Source: Linyphia triangularis (taxonomy: Eukaryota; Arthropoda; Arachnida; Araneae; Linyphiidae). Taken from it: a stretch of DNA of 64,000 nt. A program made the translations under genes and the position numbers. Shown in pieces: positions 7,415-22,900 of this stretch; position 1 is the first letter of the stretch, and each line of letters begins with the position of its first letter. The stretch lies in NCBI GenBank assembly GCA_963978545.1, contig CAXBTE010000061.1, positions 310,001 through 374,000 on the forward strand, read 5' to 3'. The notes beneath the pieces were generated by a model. It worked only from the letters and a program-made list of their open reading frames with translations, had not been told where the DNA came from and searched no databases.

Positions 7415-10400
7415 CAGTCACATTTGGACAGAATATAAATATAAAACATATTTCAGGTCCCCAAAAAAAATTTGGTAGCATTTGAGCCACCATTTTCAAA
7501 GTTCAAAATTTCCCTTTGAAAATACATTGATTTTACAGTTTTTGAATTTTTACTCATACTGTATTTGGAGCACAGTATTGTAACTTGGCCACATTTAAGG
7601 TCTTCTATAGGAGATTCTTAAAAACGAAAATCTTAACAACCACAAAATATTAAGGGGGTCAAAATTTGCAAAGTTGTTTTTTTCAGTGGTACACATACAT
7701 AATTTTTACACAGAGAGTTTTGGGAGCACAATGTTGTAACTTGGCAACATTGAAGTTCATTAATAGGAGATTCTTAAAAACGAAAATCTTAACAACCACT
7801 AAATATTAAGGGGGTCGAAAGTTGATCCCAAAAAAGGACTGCATTTCAAACACTGAAAATTTCTGAATTTTACCTACATTTTGGGCTATAAACTGAATTA
7901 AGGGTCCTTTTTTGGGCAGATTTGAAATAAAGTGACTGCAAATCATATTTCTATTTTAAAACCAAAATCTGGAAGCATTTTGAGCCATTTTTTGGAAAAG
8001 TGATTTTTTCATAAAATTTCCTAAGGCTAACCCCTTTGAAAAATTTCGAAAAATTTGAAAATTCAAAAAATTATTTTTTCAGTCACATTTGGACAGAATA
8101 TAAATATAAAACATATTTCAGGTCCCCAAAAAAAATTTGGTAGCATTTGAGCCACCATTTTCAAAGTTCAAAATTTCCCTTTGAAAATACATTGATTTTA
8201 CAGTTTTTGAATTTTTACTCATACTGTATTTGGAGCACAGTATTGTAACTTGGCCACATTTAAGGTCTTCTATAGGAGATTCTTAAAAACGAAAATCTTA
8301 ACAACCACAAAATATTAAGGGGGTCAAAATTTGCAAAGTTGTTTTTTTCAGTGGTACACATACATAATTTTTACACAGAGAGTTTTGGGAGCACAATGTT
8401 GTAACTTGGCAACATTGAAGTTCATTAATAGGAGATTCTTAAAAACGAAAATCTTAACAACCACTAAATATTAAGGGGGTCGAAAGTTGATCCCAAAAAA
8501 GGACTGCATTTCAAACACTGAAAATTTCTGAATTTTACCTACATTTTGGGCTATAAACTGAATTAAGGGTCCTTTATTGGGCAGATTTGAAATAAAGTGA
8601 CTGCAAATCATATTTCTATTTTAAAACCAAAATCTGGAAGCATTTTGAGCCATTTTTTGGAAAAGTGATTTTTTCATAAAATTTCCTAAGGCTAACCCCT
8701 TTGAAAAATTTCGAAAAATTTGAAAATTCAAAAAATTATTTTTTCAGTCACATTTGGACAGAATATGAATATAAAACATATTTCAGGTCCCCAAAAAAAA
8801 TTTGGTAGCATTTGAGCCACTATTTTCAAAGTTCAAAATTTCCCTTTGAAAATACATTGATTTTACAGTTTTTGAATTTTTACTCATAGTGTATTTGGAG
8901 CACAGTATTGTAACTTGGCCACATTTAAGGTCTTCTATAGGAGATTCTTAAAAACGAAAATCTTAACAACCACAAAATATTAAGGGGGTCAAAATTTGCA
9001 AAGTTGTTTTTTTCAGTGGTACACATACATAATTTTTACACAGAGAGTTTTGGGAGCACAATGTTGTAACTTGGCAACATTGAAGTTCATTAATAGGAGA
9101 TTCTTAAAAACGAAAATCTTAACAACCACTAAATATTAAGGGGGTCGAAAGTTGATCCCAAAAAAGGACTGCATTTCAAACACTGAAAATTTCTGAATTT
9201 TACCTACATTTTGGGCTATAAACTGAATTAAGGGTCCTTTATTGGGCAGATTTGAAATAAAGTGACTGCAAATCATATTTCTATTTTAAAACCAAAATCT
9301 GGAAGCATTTTGAGCCATTTTTTGGAAAAGTGATTTTTTCATAAAATTTCCTAAGGCCCCTTTGAAAAATTTCGAAAAATTTGAAAATTCAAAAAATTAT
9401 TTTTTCAGTCACATTTGGACAGAATATGAATATAAAACATATTTCAGGTCCCCAAAAAAAATTTGGTAGCATTTGAGCCACTATTTTCAAAGTTCAAAAT
9501 TTCCCTTTGAAAATACATTGATTTTACAGTTTTTGAATTTTTACTCATAGTGTATTTGGAGCACAGTATTGTAACTTGGCCACATTTAAGGTCTTCTATA
9601 GGAGATTCTTAAAAACGAAAATCTTAACAACCACAAAATATTAAGGGGGTCAAAATTTGCAAAGTTGTTTTTTTCAGTGGTACACATACATAATTTTTAC
9701 ACAGAGAGTTTTGGGAGCACAATGTTGTAACTTGGCAACATTGAAGTTCATTAATAGGAGATTCTTAAAAACGAAAATCTTAACAACCACTAAATATTAA
9801 GGGGGTCGAAAGTTGATCCCAAAAAAGGACTGCATTTCAAACACTGAAAATTTCTGAATTTTACCTACATTTTGGGCTATAAACTGAATTAAGGGTCCTT
9901 TATTGGGCAGATTTGAAATAAAGTGACTGCAAATCATATTTCTATTTTAAAACCAAAATCTGGAAGCATTTTGAGCCATTTTTTGGAAAAGTGATTTTTT
10001 CATAAAATTTCCTAAGGCTAACCCCTTTGAAAAATTTCGAAAAATTTGAAAATTCAAAAAATTATTTTTTCAGTCACATTTGTACAGAATATGAATATAA
10101 AACATATTTCAGGTCCCCAAAAAAAATTTGGTAGCATTTGAGCCACTATTTTCAAAGTTCAAAATTTCCCTTTGAAAATACATTGATTTTACAGTTTTTG
10201 AATTTTTACTCATAGTGTATTTTGAGCACAGTATTGTAACTTGGCCACATTTAAGGTATTCTATAGGAGATTCTTAAAAACGAAAATCTTAACAACCACA
10301 AAATATTAAGGGGGTCAAAATTTGCAAAGTTGTTTTTTTCAGTGGTACACATACATAATTTTTACACAGAGAGTTTTGGGAGCACAATGTTGTAACTTGG

Positions 10401-13400
10401 CAACATTGAAGTTCATTAATAGGAGATTCTTAAAAACGAAAATCTTAACAACCACTAAATATTAAGGGGGTCGAAAGTTGATCCCAAAAAAGGACTGCAT
10501 TTCAAACACTGAAAATTTCTGAATTTTACCTACATTTTGGGCTATAAACTGAATTAAGGGTCCTTTTTTGGGCAGATTTGAAATAAAGTGACTGCAAATC
10601 ATATTTCTATTTTAAAACCAAAATCTGGAAGCATTTTGAGCCATTTTTTGGAAAAGTGATTTTTTCATAAAATTTCCTAAGGCTAACCCCTTTGAAAAAT
10701 TTCGAAAAATTTGAAAATTCAAAAAATTATTTTTTCAGTCACATTTGGACAGAATATGAATATAAAACATATTTCAGGTCCCCAAAAAAAATTTGGTAGC
10801 ATTTGAGCCACTATTTTCAAAGTTCAAAATTTCCCTTTGAAAATACATTGATTTTACAGTTTTTGAATTTTTACTCATAGTGTATTTTGAGCACAGTATT
10901 GTAACTTGGCCACATTTAAGGTCTTCTATAGGAGATTCTTAAAAACGAAAATCTTAACAACCACAAAATATTAAGGGGGTCAAAATTTGCAAAGTTTTTT
11001 TTTCAGTGGTACACATACATAATTTTTACACAGAGAGTTTTGGGAGCACAATGTTGTAACTTGGCAACATTGAAGTTCATTAATAGGAGATTCTTAAAAA
11101 CGAAAATCTTAACAACCACTAAATATTAAGGGGGTCGAAAGTTGATCCCAAAAAAGGACTGCATTTCAAACACTGAAAATTTCTGAATTTTACCTACATT
11201 TTGGGCTATAAACTGAATTAAGGGTCCTTTATTGGGCAGATTTGAAATAAAGTGACTGCAAATCATATTTCTATTTTAAAACCAAAATCTGGAAGCATTT
11301 TGAGCCATTTTTTGGAAAAGTGATTTTTTCATAAAATTTCCTAAGGCTAACCCCTTTGAAAAATTTCGAAAAATTTGAAAATTCAAAAAATTATTTTTTC
11401 AGTCACATTTGGACAGAATATGAATATAAAACATATTTCAGGTCCCCAAAAAAAATTTGGTAGCATTTGAGCCACTATTTTCAAAGTTCAAAATTTCCCT
11501 TTGAAAATACATTGATTTTACAGTTTTTGAATTTTTACTCATAGTGTATTTGGAGCACAGTATTGTAAGTTGGCCACATTTAAGGTCTTCTATAGGAGAT
11601 TCTTAAAAACGAAAATCTTAACAACCACAAAATATTAAGGGGGTCAAAATTTGCAAAGTTGTTTTTTTCAGTGGTACACATACATAATTTTTACACAGAG
11701 AGTTTTGGGAGCACAATGTTGTAACTTGGCAACATTGAAGTTCATTAATAGGAGATTCTTAAAAACGAAAATCTTAACAACCACTAAATATTAAGGGGGT
11801 CGAAAGTTGATCCCAAAAAAGGACTGCATTTCAAACACTGAAAATTTCTGAATTTTACCTACATTTTGGGCTATAAACTGAATTAAGGGTCCTTTATTGG
11901 GCAGATTTGAAATAAAGTGACTGCAAATCATATTTCTATTTTAAAACCAAAATCTGGAAGCATTTTGAGCCATTTTTTGGAAAAGTGATTTTTTCATAAA
12001 ATTTCCTAAGGCTAACCCCTTTGAAAAATTTCGAAAAATTTGAAAATTCAAAAAATTATTTTTTCAGTCACATTTGGACAGAATATGAATATAAAACTTA
12101 TTTCAGGTCCCCAAAAAAAATTTGGTAGCATTTGAGCCACTATTTTCAAAGTTCAAAATTTCCCTTTGAAAATACATTGATTTTACAGTTTTTGAATTTT
12201 TACTCATAGTGTATTTGGAGCACAGTATTGTAACTTGGCCACATTTAAGGTCTTCTATAGGAGATTCTTAAAAACGAAAATCTTAACAACCACAAAATAT
12301 TAAGGGGGTCAAAATTTGCAAAGTTGTTTTTTTCAGTGGTACACATACATAATTTTTACACAGAGAGTTTTGGGAGCACAATGTTGTAACTTGGCAACAT
12401 TGAAGTTCATTAATAGGAGATTCTTAAAAACGAAAATCTTAACAACCACTAAATATTAAGGGGGTCGAAAGTTGATCCCAAAAAAGGACTGCATTTCAAA
12501 CACTGAAAATTTCTGAATTTTACCTACATTTTGGGCTATAAACTGAATTAAGGGTCCTTTATTGGGCAGATTTGAAATAAAGTGACTGCAAATCATATTT
12601 CTATTTTAAAACCAAAATCTGGAAGCATTTTGAGCCATTTTTTGGAAAAGTGATTTTTTCATAAAATTTCCTAAGGCTAACCCCTTTGAAAAATTTCGAA
12701 AAATTTGAAAATTCAAAAAATTATTTTTTCAGTCACATTTGGACAGAATATGAATATAAAACATATTTCAGGTCCCCAAAAAAAATTTGGTAGCATTTGA
12801 GCCACTATTTTCAAAGTTCAAAATTTCCCTTTGAAAATACATTGATTTTACAGTTTTTGAATTTTTACTCATAGTGTATTTGGAGCACAGTATTGTAACT
12901 TGGCCACATTTAAGGTCTTCTATAGGAGATTCTTAAAAACGAAAATCTTAACAACCACAAAATATTAAGGGGGTCAAAATTTGCAAAGTTGTTTTTTTCA
13001 GTGGTACACATACATAATTTTTACACAGAGAGTTTTGGGAGCACAATGTTGTAACTTGGCAACATTGAAGTTCATTAATAGGAGATTCTTAAAAACGAAA
13101 ATCTTAACAACCACTAAATATTAAGGGGGTCGAAAGTTGATCCCAAAAAAGGACTGCATTTCAAACACTGAAAATTTCTGAATTTTACCTACATTTTGGG
13201 CTATAAACTGAATTAAGGGTCCTTTATTGGGCAGATTTGAAATAAAGTGACTGCAAATCATATTTCTATTTTAAAACCAAAATCTGGAAGCATTTTGAGC
13301 CATTTTTTGGAAAAGTGATTTTTTCATAAAATTTCCTAAGGCTAACCCCTTTGAAAAATTTCGAAAAATTTGAAAATTCAAAAAATTATTTTTTCAGTCA

Positions 13401-16400
13401 CATTTGGACAGAATATGAATATAAAACATATTTCAGGTCCCCAAAAAAAATTTGGTAGCATTTGAGCCACTATTTTCAAAGTTCAAAATTTCCCTTTGAA
13501 AATACATTGATTTTACAGTTTTTGAATTTTTACTCATAGTGTATTTTGAGCACAGTATTGTAACTTGGCCACATTTAAGGTCTTCTATAGGAGATTCTTA
13601 AAAACGAAAATCTTAACAACCACAAAATATTAAGGGGGTCAAAATTTGCAAAGTTGTTTTTTTCAGTGGTACACATACATAATTTTTACACAGAGAGTTT
13701 TGGGAGCACAATGTTGTAACTTGGCAACATTGAAGTTCATTAATAGGAGATTCTTAAAAACGAAAATCTTAACAACCACTAAATATTAAGGGGGTCGAAA
13801 GTTGATCCCAAAAAAGGACTGCATTTCAAACACTGAAAATTTCTGAATTTTACCTACATTTTGGGCTATAAACTGAATTAAGGGTCCTTTTTTGGGCAGA
13901 TTTGAAATAAAGTGACTGCAAATCATATTTCTATTTTCAAACCAAAATCTGGAAGCATTTTGAGCCATTTTTTGGAAAAGTGATTTTTTCATAAAATTTC
14001 CTAAGGCTAACCCCTTTGGAAAATTTCGAAAAATTTGAAAATTCAAAAAATTATTTTTTCAGTCACATTTGGACAGAATATGAATATAAAACATATTTCA
14101 GGTCCCCAAAAAAAATTTGGTAGCATTTGAGCCACTATTTTCAAAGTTCAAAATTTCCCTTTGAAAATACATTGATTTTACAGTTTTTGAATTTTTACTC
14201 ATAGTGTATTTGGAGCACAGTATTGTAACTTGGCCACATTTAAGGTCTTCTATAGGAGATTCTTAAAAACGAAAATCTTAACAACCACAAAATATTAAGG
14301 GGGTCAAAATTTGCAAAGTTGTTTTTTTCAGTGGTACACATACATAATTTTTACACAGAGAGTTTTGGGAGCACAATGTTGTAACTTGGCAACATTGAAG
14401 TTCATTAATAGGAGATTCTTAAAAACGAAAATCTTAACAACCACTAAATATTAAGGGGGTCGAAAGTTGATCCCAAAAAAGGACTGCATTTCAAACACTG
14501 AAAATTTCTGAATTTTACCTACATTTTGGGCTATAAACTGAATTAAGGGTCCTTTATTGGGCAGATTTGAAATAAAGTGACTGCAAATCATATTTCTATT
14601 TTAAAACCAAAATCTGGAAGCATTTTGAGCCATTTTTTGGAAAAGTGATTTTTTCATAAAATTTCCTAAGGCTAACCCCTTTGAAAAATTTCGAAAAATT
14701 TAAAAATTCAAAAAATTATTTTTTCAGTCACATTTGGACAGAATATGAATATAAAACATATTTCAGGTCCCCAAAAAAAATTTGGTAGCATTTGAGCCAC
14801 TATTTTCAAAGTTCAAAATTTCCCTTTGAAAATACATTGATTTTACAGTTTTTGAATTTTTACTCATAGTGTATTTGGAGCACAGTATTGTAACTTGGCC
14901 ACATTTAAGGTCTTCTATAGGAGATTCTTAAAAACGAAAATCTTAACAACCACAAAATATTAAGGGGGTCAAAATTTGCAAAGTTGTTTTTTTCAGTGGT
15001 ACACATACATAATTTTTACACAGAGAGTTTTAGGAGCACAATGTTGTAACTTGGCAACATTGAAGTTCATTAATAGGAGATTCTTAAAAACGAAAATCTT
15101 AACAACCACTAAATATTAAGGGGGTCGAAAGTTGATCCCAAAAAAGGACTGCATTTCAAACACTGAAAATTTCTGAATTTTACCTACATTTTGGGCTATA
15201 AACTGAATTAAGGGTCCTTTATTGGGCAGATTTGAAATAAAGTGACTGCAAATCATATTTCTATTTTAAAACCAAAATCTGGAAGCATTTTGAGCCATTT
15301 TTTGGAAAAGTGATTTTTTCATAAAATTTCCTAAGGCTAACCCCTTTGAAAAATTTCGAAAAATTTGAAAATTCAAAAAATTATTTTTTCAGTCACATTT
15401 GGACAGAATATGAATATAAAACATATTTCAGGTCCCCAAAAAAAATTTGGTAGCATTTGAGCCACTATTTTCAAAGTTCAAAATTTCCCTTTGAAAATAC
15501 ATTGATTTTACAGTTTTTGAATTTTTACTCATAGTGTATTTTGAGCACAGTATTGTAACTTGGCCACATTTAAGGTCTTCTATAGGAGATTCTTAAAAAC
15601 GAAAATCTTAACAACCACAAAATATTAAGGGGGTCAAAATTTGCAAAGTTGTTTTTTTCAGTGGTACACATACATAATTTTTACACAGAGAGTTTTGGGA
15701 GCACAATGTTGTAACTTGGCAACATTGAAGTTCATTAATAGGAGATTCTTAAAAACGAAAATCTTAACAACCACTAAATATTAAGGGGGTCGAAAGTTGA
15801 TCCCAAAAAAGGACTGCATTTCAAACACTGAAAATTTCTGAATTTTACCTACATTTTGGGCTATAAACTGAATTAAGGGTCCTTTATTGGGCAGATTTGA
15901 AATAAAGTGACTGCAAATCATATTTCTATTTTAAAACCAAAATCTGGAAGCATTTTGAGCCATTTTTTGGAAAAGTGATTTTTTCATAAAATTTCCTAAG
16001 GCTAACCCCTTTGAAAAATTTCGAAAAATTTGAAAATTCAAAAAATTATTTTTTCAGTCACATTTGGACAGAATATGAATATAAAACATATTTCAGGTCC
16101 CCAAAAAAAATTTGGTAGCATTTGAGCCACTATTTTCAAAGTTCAAAATTTCCCTTTGAAAATACATTGATTTTACAGTTTTTGAATTTTTACTCATAGT
16201 GTATTTGGAGCACAGTATTGTAACTTGGCCACATTTAAGGTCTTCTATAGGAGATTCTTAAAAACGAAAATCTTAACAACCACAAAATATTAAGGGGGTC
16301 AAAATTTGCAAAGTTGTTTTTTTCAGTGGTACACATACATAATTTTTACACAGAGAGTTTTGGGAGCACAATGTTGTAACTTGGCAACATTGAAGTTCAT

Positions 16401-18661
16401 TAATAGGAGATTCTTAAAAACGAAAATCTTAACAACCACTAAATATTAAGGGGGTCGAAAGTTGATCCCAAAAAAGGACTGCATTTCAAACACTGAAAAT
16501 TTCTGAATTTTACCTACATTTTGGGCTATAAACTGAATTAAGGGTCCTTTATTGGGCAGATTTGAAATAAAGTGACTGCAAATCATATTTCTATTTTAAA
16601 ACCAAAATCTGGAAGCATTTTGAGCCATTTTTTGGAAAAGTGATTTTTTCATAAAATTTCCTAAGGCTAACCCCTTTGAAAAATTTCGAAAAATTTGAAA
16701 ATTCAAAAAATTATTTTTTCAGTCACATTTGGACAGAATATGAATATAAAACATATTTCAGGTCCCCAAAAAAAATTTGGTAGCATTTGAGCCACTATTT
16801 TCAAAGTTCAAAATTTCCCTTTGAAAATACATTGATTTTACAGTTTTTGAATTTTTACTCATAGTGTATTTGGAGCACAGTATTGTAACTTGGCCACATT
16901 TAAGGTCTTCTATAGGAGATTCTTAAAAACGAAAATCTTAACAACCACAAAATATTAAGGGGGTCAAAATTTGCAAAGTTGTTTTTTTCAGTGGTACACA
17001 TACATAATTTTTACACAGAGAGTTTTGGGAGCACAATGTTGTAACTTGGCAACATTGAAGTTCATTAATAGGAGATTCTTAAAAACGAAAATCTTAACAA
17101 CCACTAAATATTAAGGGGGTCGAAAGTTGATCCCAAAAAAGGACTGCATTTCAAACACTGAAAATTTCTGAATTTTACCTACATTTTGGGCTATAAACTG
17201 AATTAAGGGTCCTTTATTGGGCAGATTTGAAATAAAGTGACTGCAAATCATATTTCTATTTTAAAACCAAAATCTGGAAGCATTTTGAGCCATTTTTTGG
17301 AAAAGTGATTTTTTCATAAAATTTCCTAAGGCTAACCCCTTTGAAAAATTTCGAAAAATTTGAAAATTCAAAAAATTATTTTTTCAGTCACATTTGGACA
17401 GAATATGAATATAAAACTTATTTCAGGTCCCCAAAAAAAATTTGGTAGCATTTGAGCCACTATTTTCAAAGTTCAAAATTTCCCTTTGAAAATACATTGA
17501 TTTTACAGTTTTTGAATTTTTACTCATAGTGTATTTGGAGCACAGTATTGTAACTTGGCCACATTTAAGGTCTTCTATAGGAGATTCTTAAAAACGAAAA
17601 TCTTAACAACCACAAAATATTAAGGGGGTCAAAATTTGCAAAGTTGTTTTTTTCAGTGGTACACATACATAATTTTTACACAGAGAGTTTTGGGAGCACA
17701 ATGTTGTAACTTGGCAACATTGAAGTTCATTAATAGGAGATTCTTAAAAACGAAAATCTTAACAACCACTAAATATTAAGGGGGTCGAAAGTTGATCCCA
17801 AAAAAGGACTGCATTTCAAACACTGAAAATTTCTGAATTTTACCTACATTTTGGGCTATAAACTGAATTAAGGGTCCTTTATTGGGCAGATTTGAAATAA
17901 AGTGACTGCAAATCATATTTCTATTTTAAAACCAAAATCTGGAAGCATTTTGAGCCATTTTTTGGAAAAGTGATTTTTTCATAAAATTTCCTAAGGCTAA
18001 CCCCTTTGAAAAATTTCGAAAAATTTGAAAATTCAAAAAATTATTTTTTCAGTCACATTTGGACAGAATATGAATATAAAACATATTTCAGGTCCCCAAA
18101 AAAAATTTGGTAGCATTTGAGCCACTATTTTCAAAGTTCAAAATTTCCCTTTGAAAATACATTGATTTTACAGTTTTTGAATTTTTACTCATAGTGTATT
18201 TGGAGCACAGTATTGTAACTTGGCCACATTTAAGGTCTTCTATAGGAGATTCTTAAAAACGAAAATCTTAACAACCACAAAATATTAAGGGGGTCAAAAT
18301 TTGCAAAGTTGTTTTTTTCAGTGGTACACATACATAATTTTTACACAGAGAGTTTTGGGAGCACAATGTTGTAACTTGGCAACATTGAAGTTCATTAATA
18401 GGAGATTCTTAAAAACGAAAATCTTAACAACCACTAAATATTAAGGGGGTCGAAAGTTGATCCCAAAAAAGGACTGCATTTCAAACACTGAAAATTTCTG
18501 AATTTTACCTACATTTTGGGCTATAAACTGAATTAAGGGTCCTTTATTGGGCAGATTTGAAATAAAGTGACTGCAAATCATATTTCTATTTTAAAACCAA
18601 AATCTGGAAGCATTTTGAGCCATTTTTTGGAAAAGTGATTTTTTCATAAAATTTCCTAAGG

Positions 18662-19981
18662 CCCTTTGAAAAATTTCGAAAAATTTGAAAATTCAAAAAA
18701 TTATTTTTTCAGTCACATTTGGACAGAATATGAATATAAAACTTATTTCAGGTCCCCAAAAAAAATTTGGTAGCATTTGAGCCACTATTTTCAAAGTTCA
18801 AAATTTCCCTTTGAAAATACATTGATTTTACAGTTTTTGAATTTTTACTCATAGTGTATTTGGAGCACAGTATTGTAACTTGGCCACATTTAAGGTCTTC
18901 TATAGGAGATTCTTAAAAACGAAAATCTTAACAACCACAAAATATTAAGGGGGTCAAAATTTGCAAAGTTGTTTTTTTCAGTGGTACACATACATAATTT
19001 TTACACAGAGAGTTTTGGGAGCACAATGTTGTAACTTGGCAACATTGAAGTTCATTAATAGGAGATTCTTAAAAACGAAAATCTTAACAACCACTAAATA
19101 TTAAGGGGGTCGAAAGTTGATCCCAAAAAAGGACTGCATTTCAAACACTGAAAATTTCTGAATTTTACCTACATTTTGGGCTATAAACTGAATTAAGGGT
19201 CCTTTATTGGGCAGATTTGAAATAAAGTGACTGCAAATCATATTTCTATTTTAAAACCAAAATCTGGAAGCATTTTGAGCCATTTTTTGGAAAAGTGATT
19301 TTTTCATAAAATTTCCTAAGGCCCTTTGAAAAATTTCGAAAAATTTGAAAATTCAAAAAATTATTTTTTCAGTCACATTTGGACAGAATATGAATATAAA
19401 ACTTATTTCAGGTCCCCAAAAAAAATTTGGTAGCATTTGAGCCACTATTTTCAAAGTTCAAAATTTCCCTTTGAAAATACATTGATTTTACAGTTTTTGA
19501 ATTTTTACTCATAGTGTATTTGGAGCACAGTATTGTAACTTGGCCACATTTAAGGTCTTCTATAGGAGATTCTTAAAAACGAAAATCTTAACAACCACAA
19601 AATATTAAGGGGGTCAAAATTTGCAAAGTTGTTTTTTTCAGTGGTACACATACATAATTTTTACACAGAGAGTTTTGGGAGCACAATGTTGTAACTTGGC
19701 AACATTGAAGTTCATTAATAGGAGATTCTTAAAAACGAAAATCTTAACAACCACTAAATATTAAGGGGGTCGAAAGTTGATCCCAAAAAAGGACTGCATT
19801 TCAAACACTGAAAATTTCTGAATTTTACCTACATTTTGGGCTATAAACTGAATTAAGGGTCCTTTATTGGGCAGATTTGAAATAAAGTGACTGCAAATCA
19901 TATTTATATTTTTAAAACCAAAATCTGGAAGCATTTTGAGCAGTTTTTTGGAAAAGTGATTTTTTCATAAAATTTCCTAAG
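18662..19981. repeat. Tandem pair of 660-bp C units
   Basis: Two successive units both have CCTAAGGCCCTTTG, a 5-bp loss relative to CCTAAGGCTAACCCCTTTG (at about 18661 and 19321), and both have AAACTTATTTCAGG instead of AAACATATTTCAGG (18741 and 19401). Two linked private variants repeated at exactly 660 bp show one unit was duplicated in tandem. The ACTTATTTC variant also occurs alone at 12096 and 17416, eight units (5320 bp) apart. Confidence 0.85.
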
Positions 19982-22900
19982 GCTAACCCCTTTGAAAAAT
20001 TTCGAAAAATTTGAAAATTCAAAAAATTATTTTTTCAGTCACATTTGGACAGAATATGAATATAAAACATATTTCAGGTCCCCAAAAAAAATTTGGTAGC
20101 ATTTGAGCCACTATTTTCAAAGTTCAAAATTTCCCTTTGAAAATACATTGATTTTACAGTTTTTGAATTTTTACTCATAGTGTATTTGGAGCACAGTATT
20201 GTAACTTGGCCACATTTAAGGTCTTCTATAGGAGATTCTTAAAAACGAAAATCTTAACAACCACAAAATATTAAGGGGGTCAAAATTTGCAAAGTTGTTT
20301 TTTTCAGTGGTACACATACATAATTTTTACACAGAGAGTTTTGGGAGCACAATGTTGTAACTTGGCAACATTGAAGTTCATTAATAGGAGATTCTTAAAA
20401 ACGAAAATCTTAACAACCACTAAATATTAAGGGGGTCGAAAGTTGATCCCAAAAAAGGACTGCATTTCAAACACTGAAAATTTCTGAATTTTACCTACAT
20501 TTTGGGCTATAAACTGAATTAAGGGTCCTTTATTGGGCAGATTTGAAATAAAGTGACTGCAAATCATTTTTCTATTTTAAAACCAAAATCTGGAAGCATT
20601 TTGAGCCATTTTTTGGAAAAGTGATTTTTTCATAAAATTTCCTAAGGCTAACCCCTTTGAAAAATTTCGAAAAATTTGAAAATTCAAAAAATTATTTTTT
20701 CAGTCACATTTGGACAGAATATGAATATAAAACATATTTCAGGTCCCCAAAAAAAATTTGGTAGCATTTGAGCCACTATTTTCAAAGTTCAAAATTTCCC
20801 TTTGAAAATACATTGATTTTACAGTTTTTGAATTTTTACTCATAGTGTATTTGGAGCACAGTATTGTAACTTGGCCACATTTAAGGTCTTCTATAGGAGA
20901 TTCTTAAAAACGAAAATCTTAACAACCACAAAATATTAAGGGGGTCAAAATTTGCAAAGTTGTTTTTTTCAGTGGTACACATACATAATTTTTACACAGA
21001 GAGTTTTGGGAGCACAATGTTGTAACTTGGCAACATTGAAGTTCATTAATAGGAGATTCTTAAAAACGAAAATCTTAACAACCACTAAATATTAAGGGGG
21101 TCGAAAGTTGATCCCAAAAAAGGACTGCATTTCAAACACTGAAAATTTCTGAATTTTACCTACATTTTGGGCTATAAACTGAATTAAGGGTCCTTTATTG
21201 GGCAGATTTGAAATAAAGTGACTGCAAATCATATTTCTATTTTAAAACCAAAATCTGGAAGCATTTTGAGCAGTTTTTTGGAAAAGTGATTTTTTCATAA
21301 AATTTCCTAAGGCTAACCCCTTTGAAAAATTTCGAAAAATTTGAAAATTCAAAAAATTATTTTTTCAGTCACATTTGGACAGAATATGAATATAAAACAT
21401 ATTTCAGGTCCCCAAAAAAAATTTGGTAGCATTTGAGCCACTATTTTCAAAGTTCAAAATTTCCCTTTGAAAATACATTGATTTTACAGTTTTTGAATTT
21501 TTACTCATAGTGTATTTGGAGCACAGTATTGTAACTTGGCCACATTTAAGGTCTTCTATAGGAGATTCTTAAAAACGAAAATCTTAACAACCACAAAATA
21601 TTAAGGGGGTCAAAATTTGCAAAGTTGTTTTTTTCAGTGGTACACATACATAATTTTTACACAGAGAGTTTTGGGAGCACAATGTTGTAACTTGGCAACA
21701 TTGAAGTTCATTAATAGGAGATTCTTAAAAACGAAAATCTTAACAACCACTAAATATTAAGGGGGTCGAAAGTTGATCCCAAAAAAGGACTGCATTTCAA
21801 ACACTGAAAATTTCTGAATTTTACCTACATTTTGGGCTATAAACTGAATTAAGGGTCCTTTATTGGGCAGATTTGAAATAAAGTGACTGCAAATCATATT
21901 TCTATTTTAAAACCAAAATCTGGAAGCATTTTGAGCCATTTTTTGGAAAAGTGATTTTTTCATAAAATTTCCTAAGGCTAACTCCTTTGAAAAATTTCGA
22001 AAAATTTGAAAATTCAAAAAATTATTTTTTCAGTCACATTTGGACAGAATATAAATATAAAACATATTTCAGGTCCCCAAAAAAAATTTGGTAGCATTTG
22101 AGCCACTATTTTCAAAGTTCAAAATTTCCCTTTGAAAATACATTGATTTTACAGTTTTTGAATTTTTACTCATAGTGTATTTGGAGCACAGTATTGTAAC
22201 TTGGCCACATTTAAGGTCTTCTATAGGAGATTCTTAAAAACGAAAATCTTAACAACCACAAAATATTAAGGGGGTCAAAATTTGCAAAGTTGTTTTTTTC
22301 AGTGGTACACATGCATAATTTTTACACAGAGAGTTTTGGGAGCACAATGTTGTAACTTGGCAACATTGAAGTTCATTAATAGGAGATTCTTAAAAACGAA
22401 AATCTTAACAACCACTAAATATTAAGGGGGTCGAAAGTTGATCCCAAAAAAGGACTGCATTTCAAACACTGAAAATTTCTGAATTTTACCTACATTTTGG
22501 GCTATAAACTGAATTAAGGGTCCTTTATTGGGCAGATTTGAAATAAAGTGACTGCAAATCATATTTCTATTTTAAAACCAAAATCTGGAAGCATTTTGAG
22601 CCATTTTTTGGAAAAGTGATTTTTTCATAAAATTTCCTAAGGCTAACCCCTTTGAAAAATTTCGAAAAATTTGAAAATTCAAAAAATTATTTTTTCAGTC
22701 ACATTTGGACAGAATATGAATATAAAACATATTTCAGGTCCCCAAAAAAAATTTGGTAGCATTTGAGCCACTATTTTCAAAGTTCAAAATTTCCCTTTGA
22801 AAATACATTGATTTTACAGTTTTTGAATTTTTACTCATAGTGTATTTGGAGCACAGTATTGTAACTTGGCCACATTTAAGGTCTTCTATAGGAGATTCTT

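Noticed and set aside
13786..14046. 86-codon reverse-strand frame, the longest in the window
   Set aside because: It exists because one C unit has a C in place of A at 13938, which turns a reverse-strand TAA into GAA. The other units have the stop. This is chance loss of a stop in satellite DNA.
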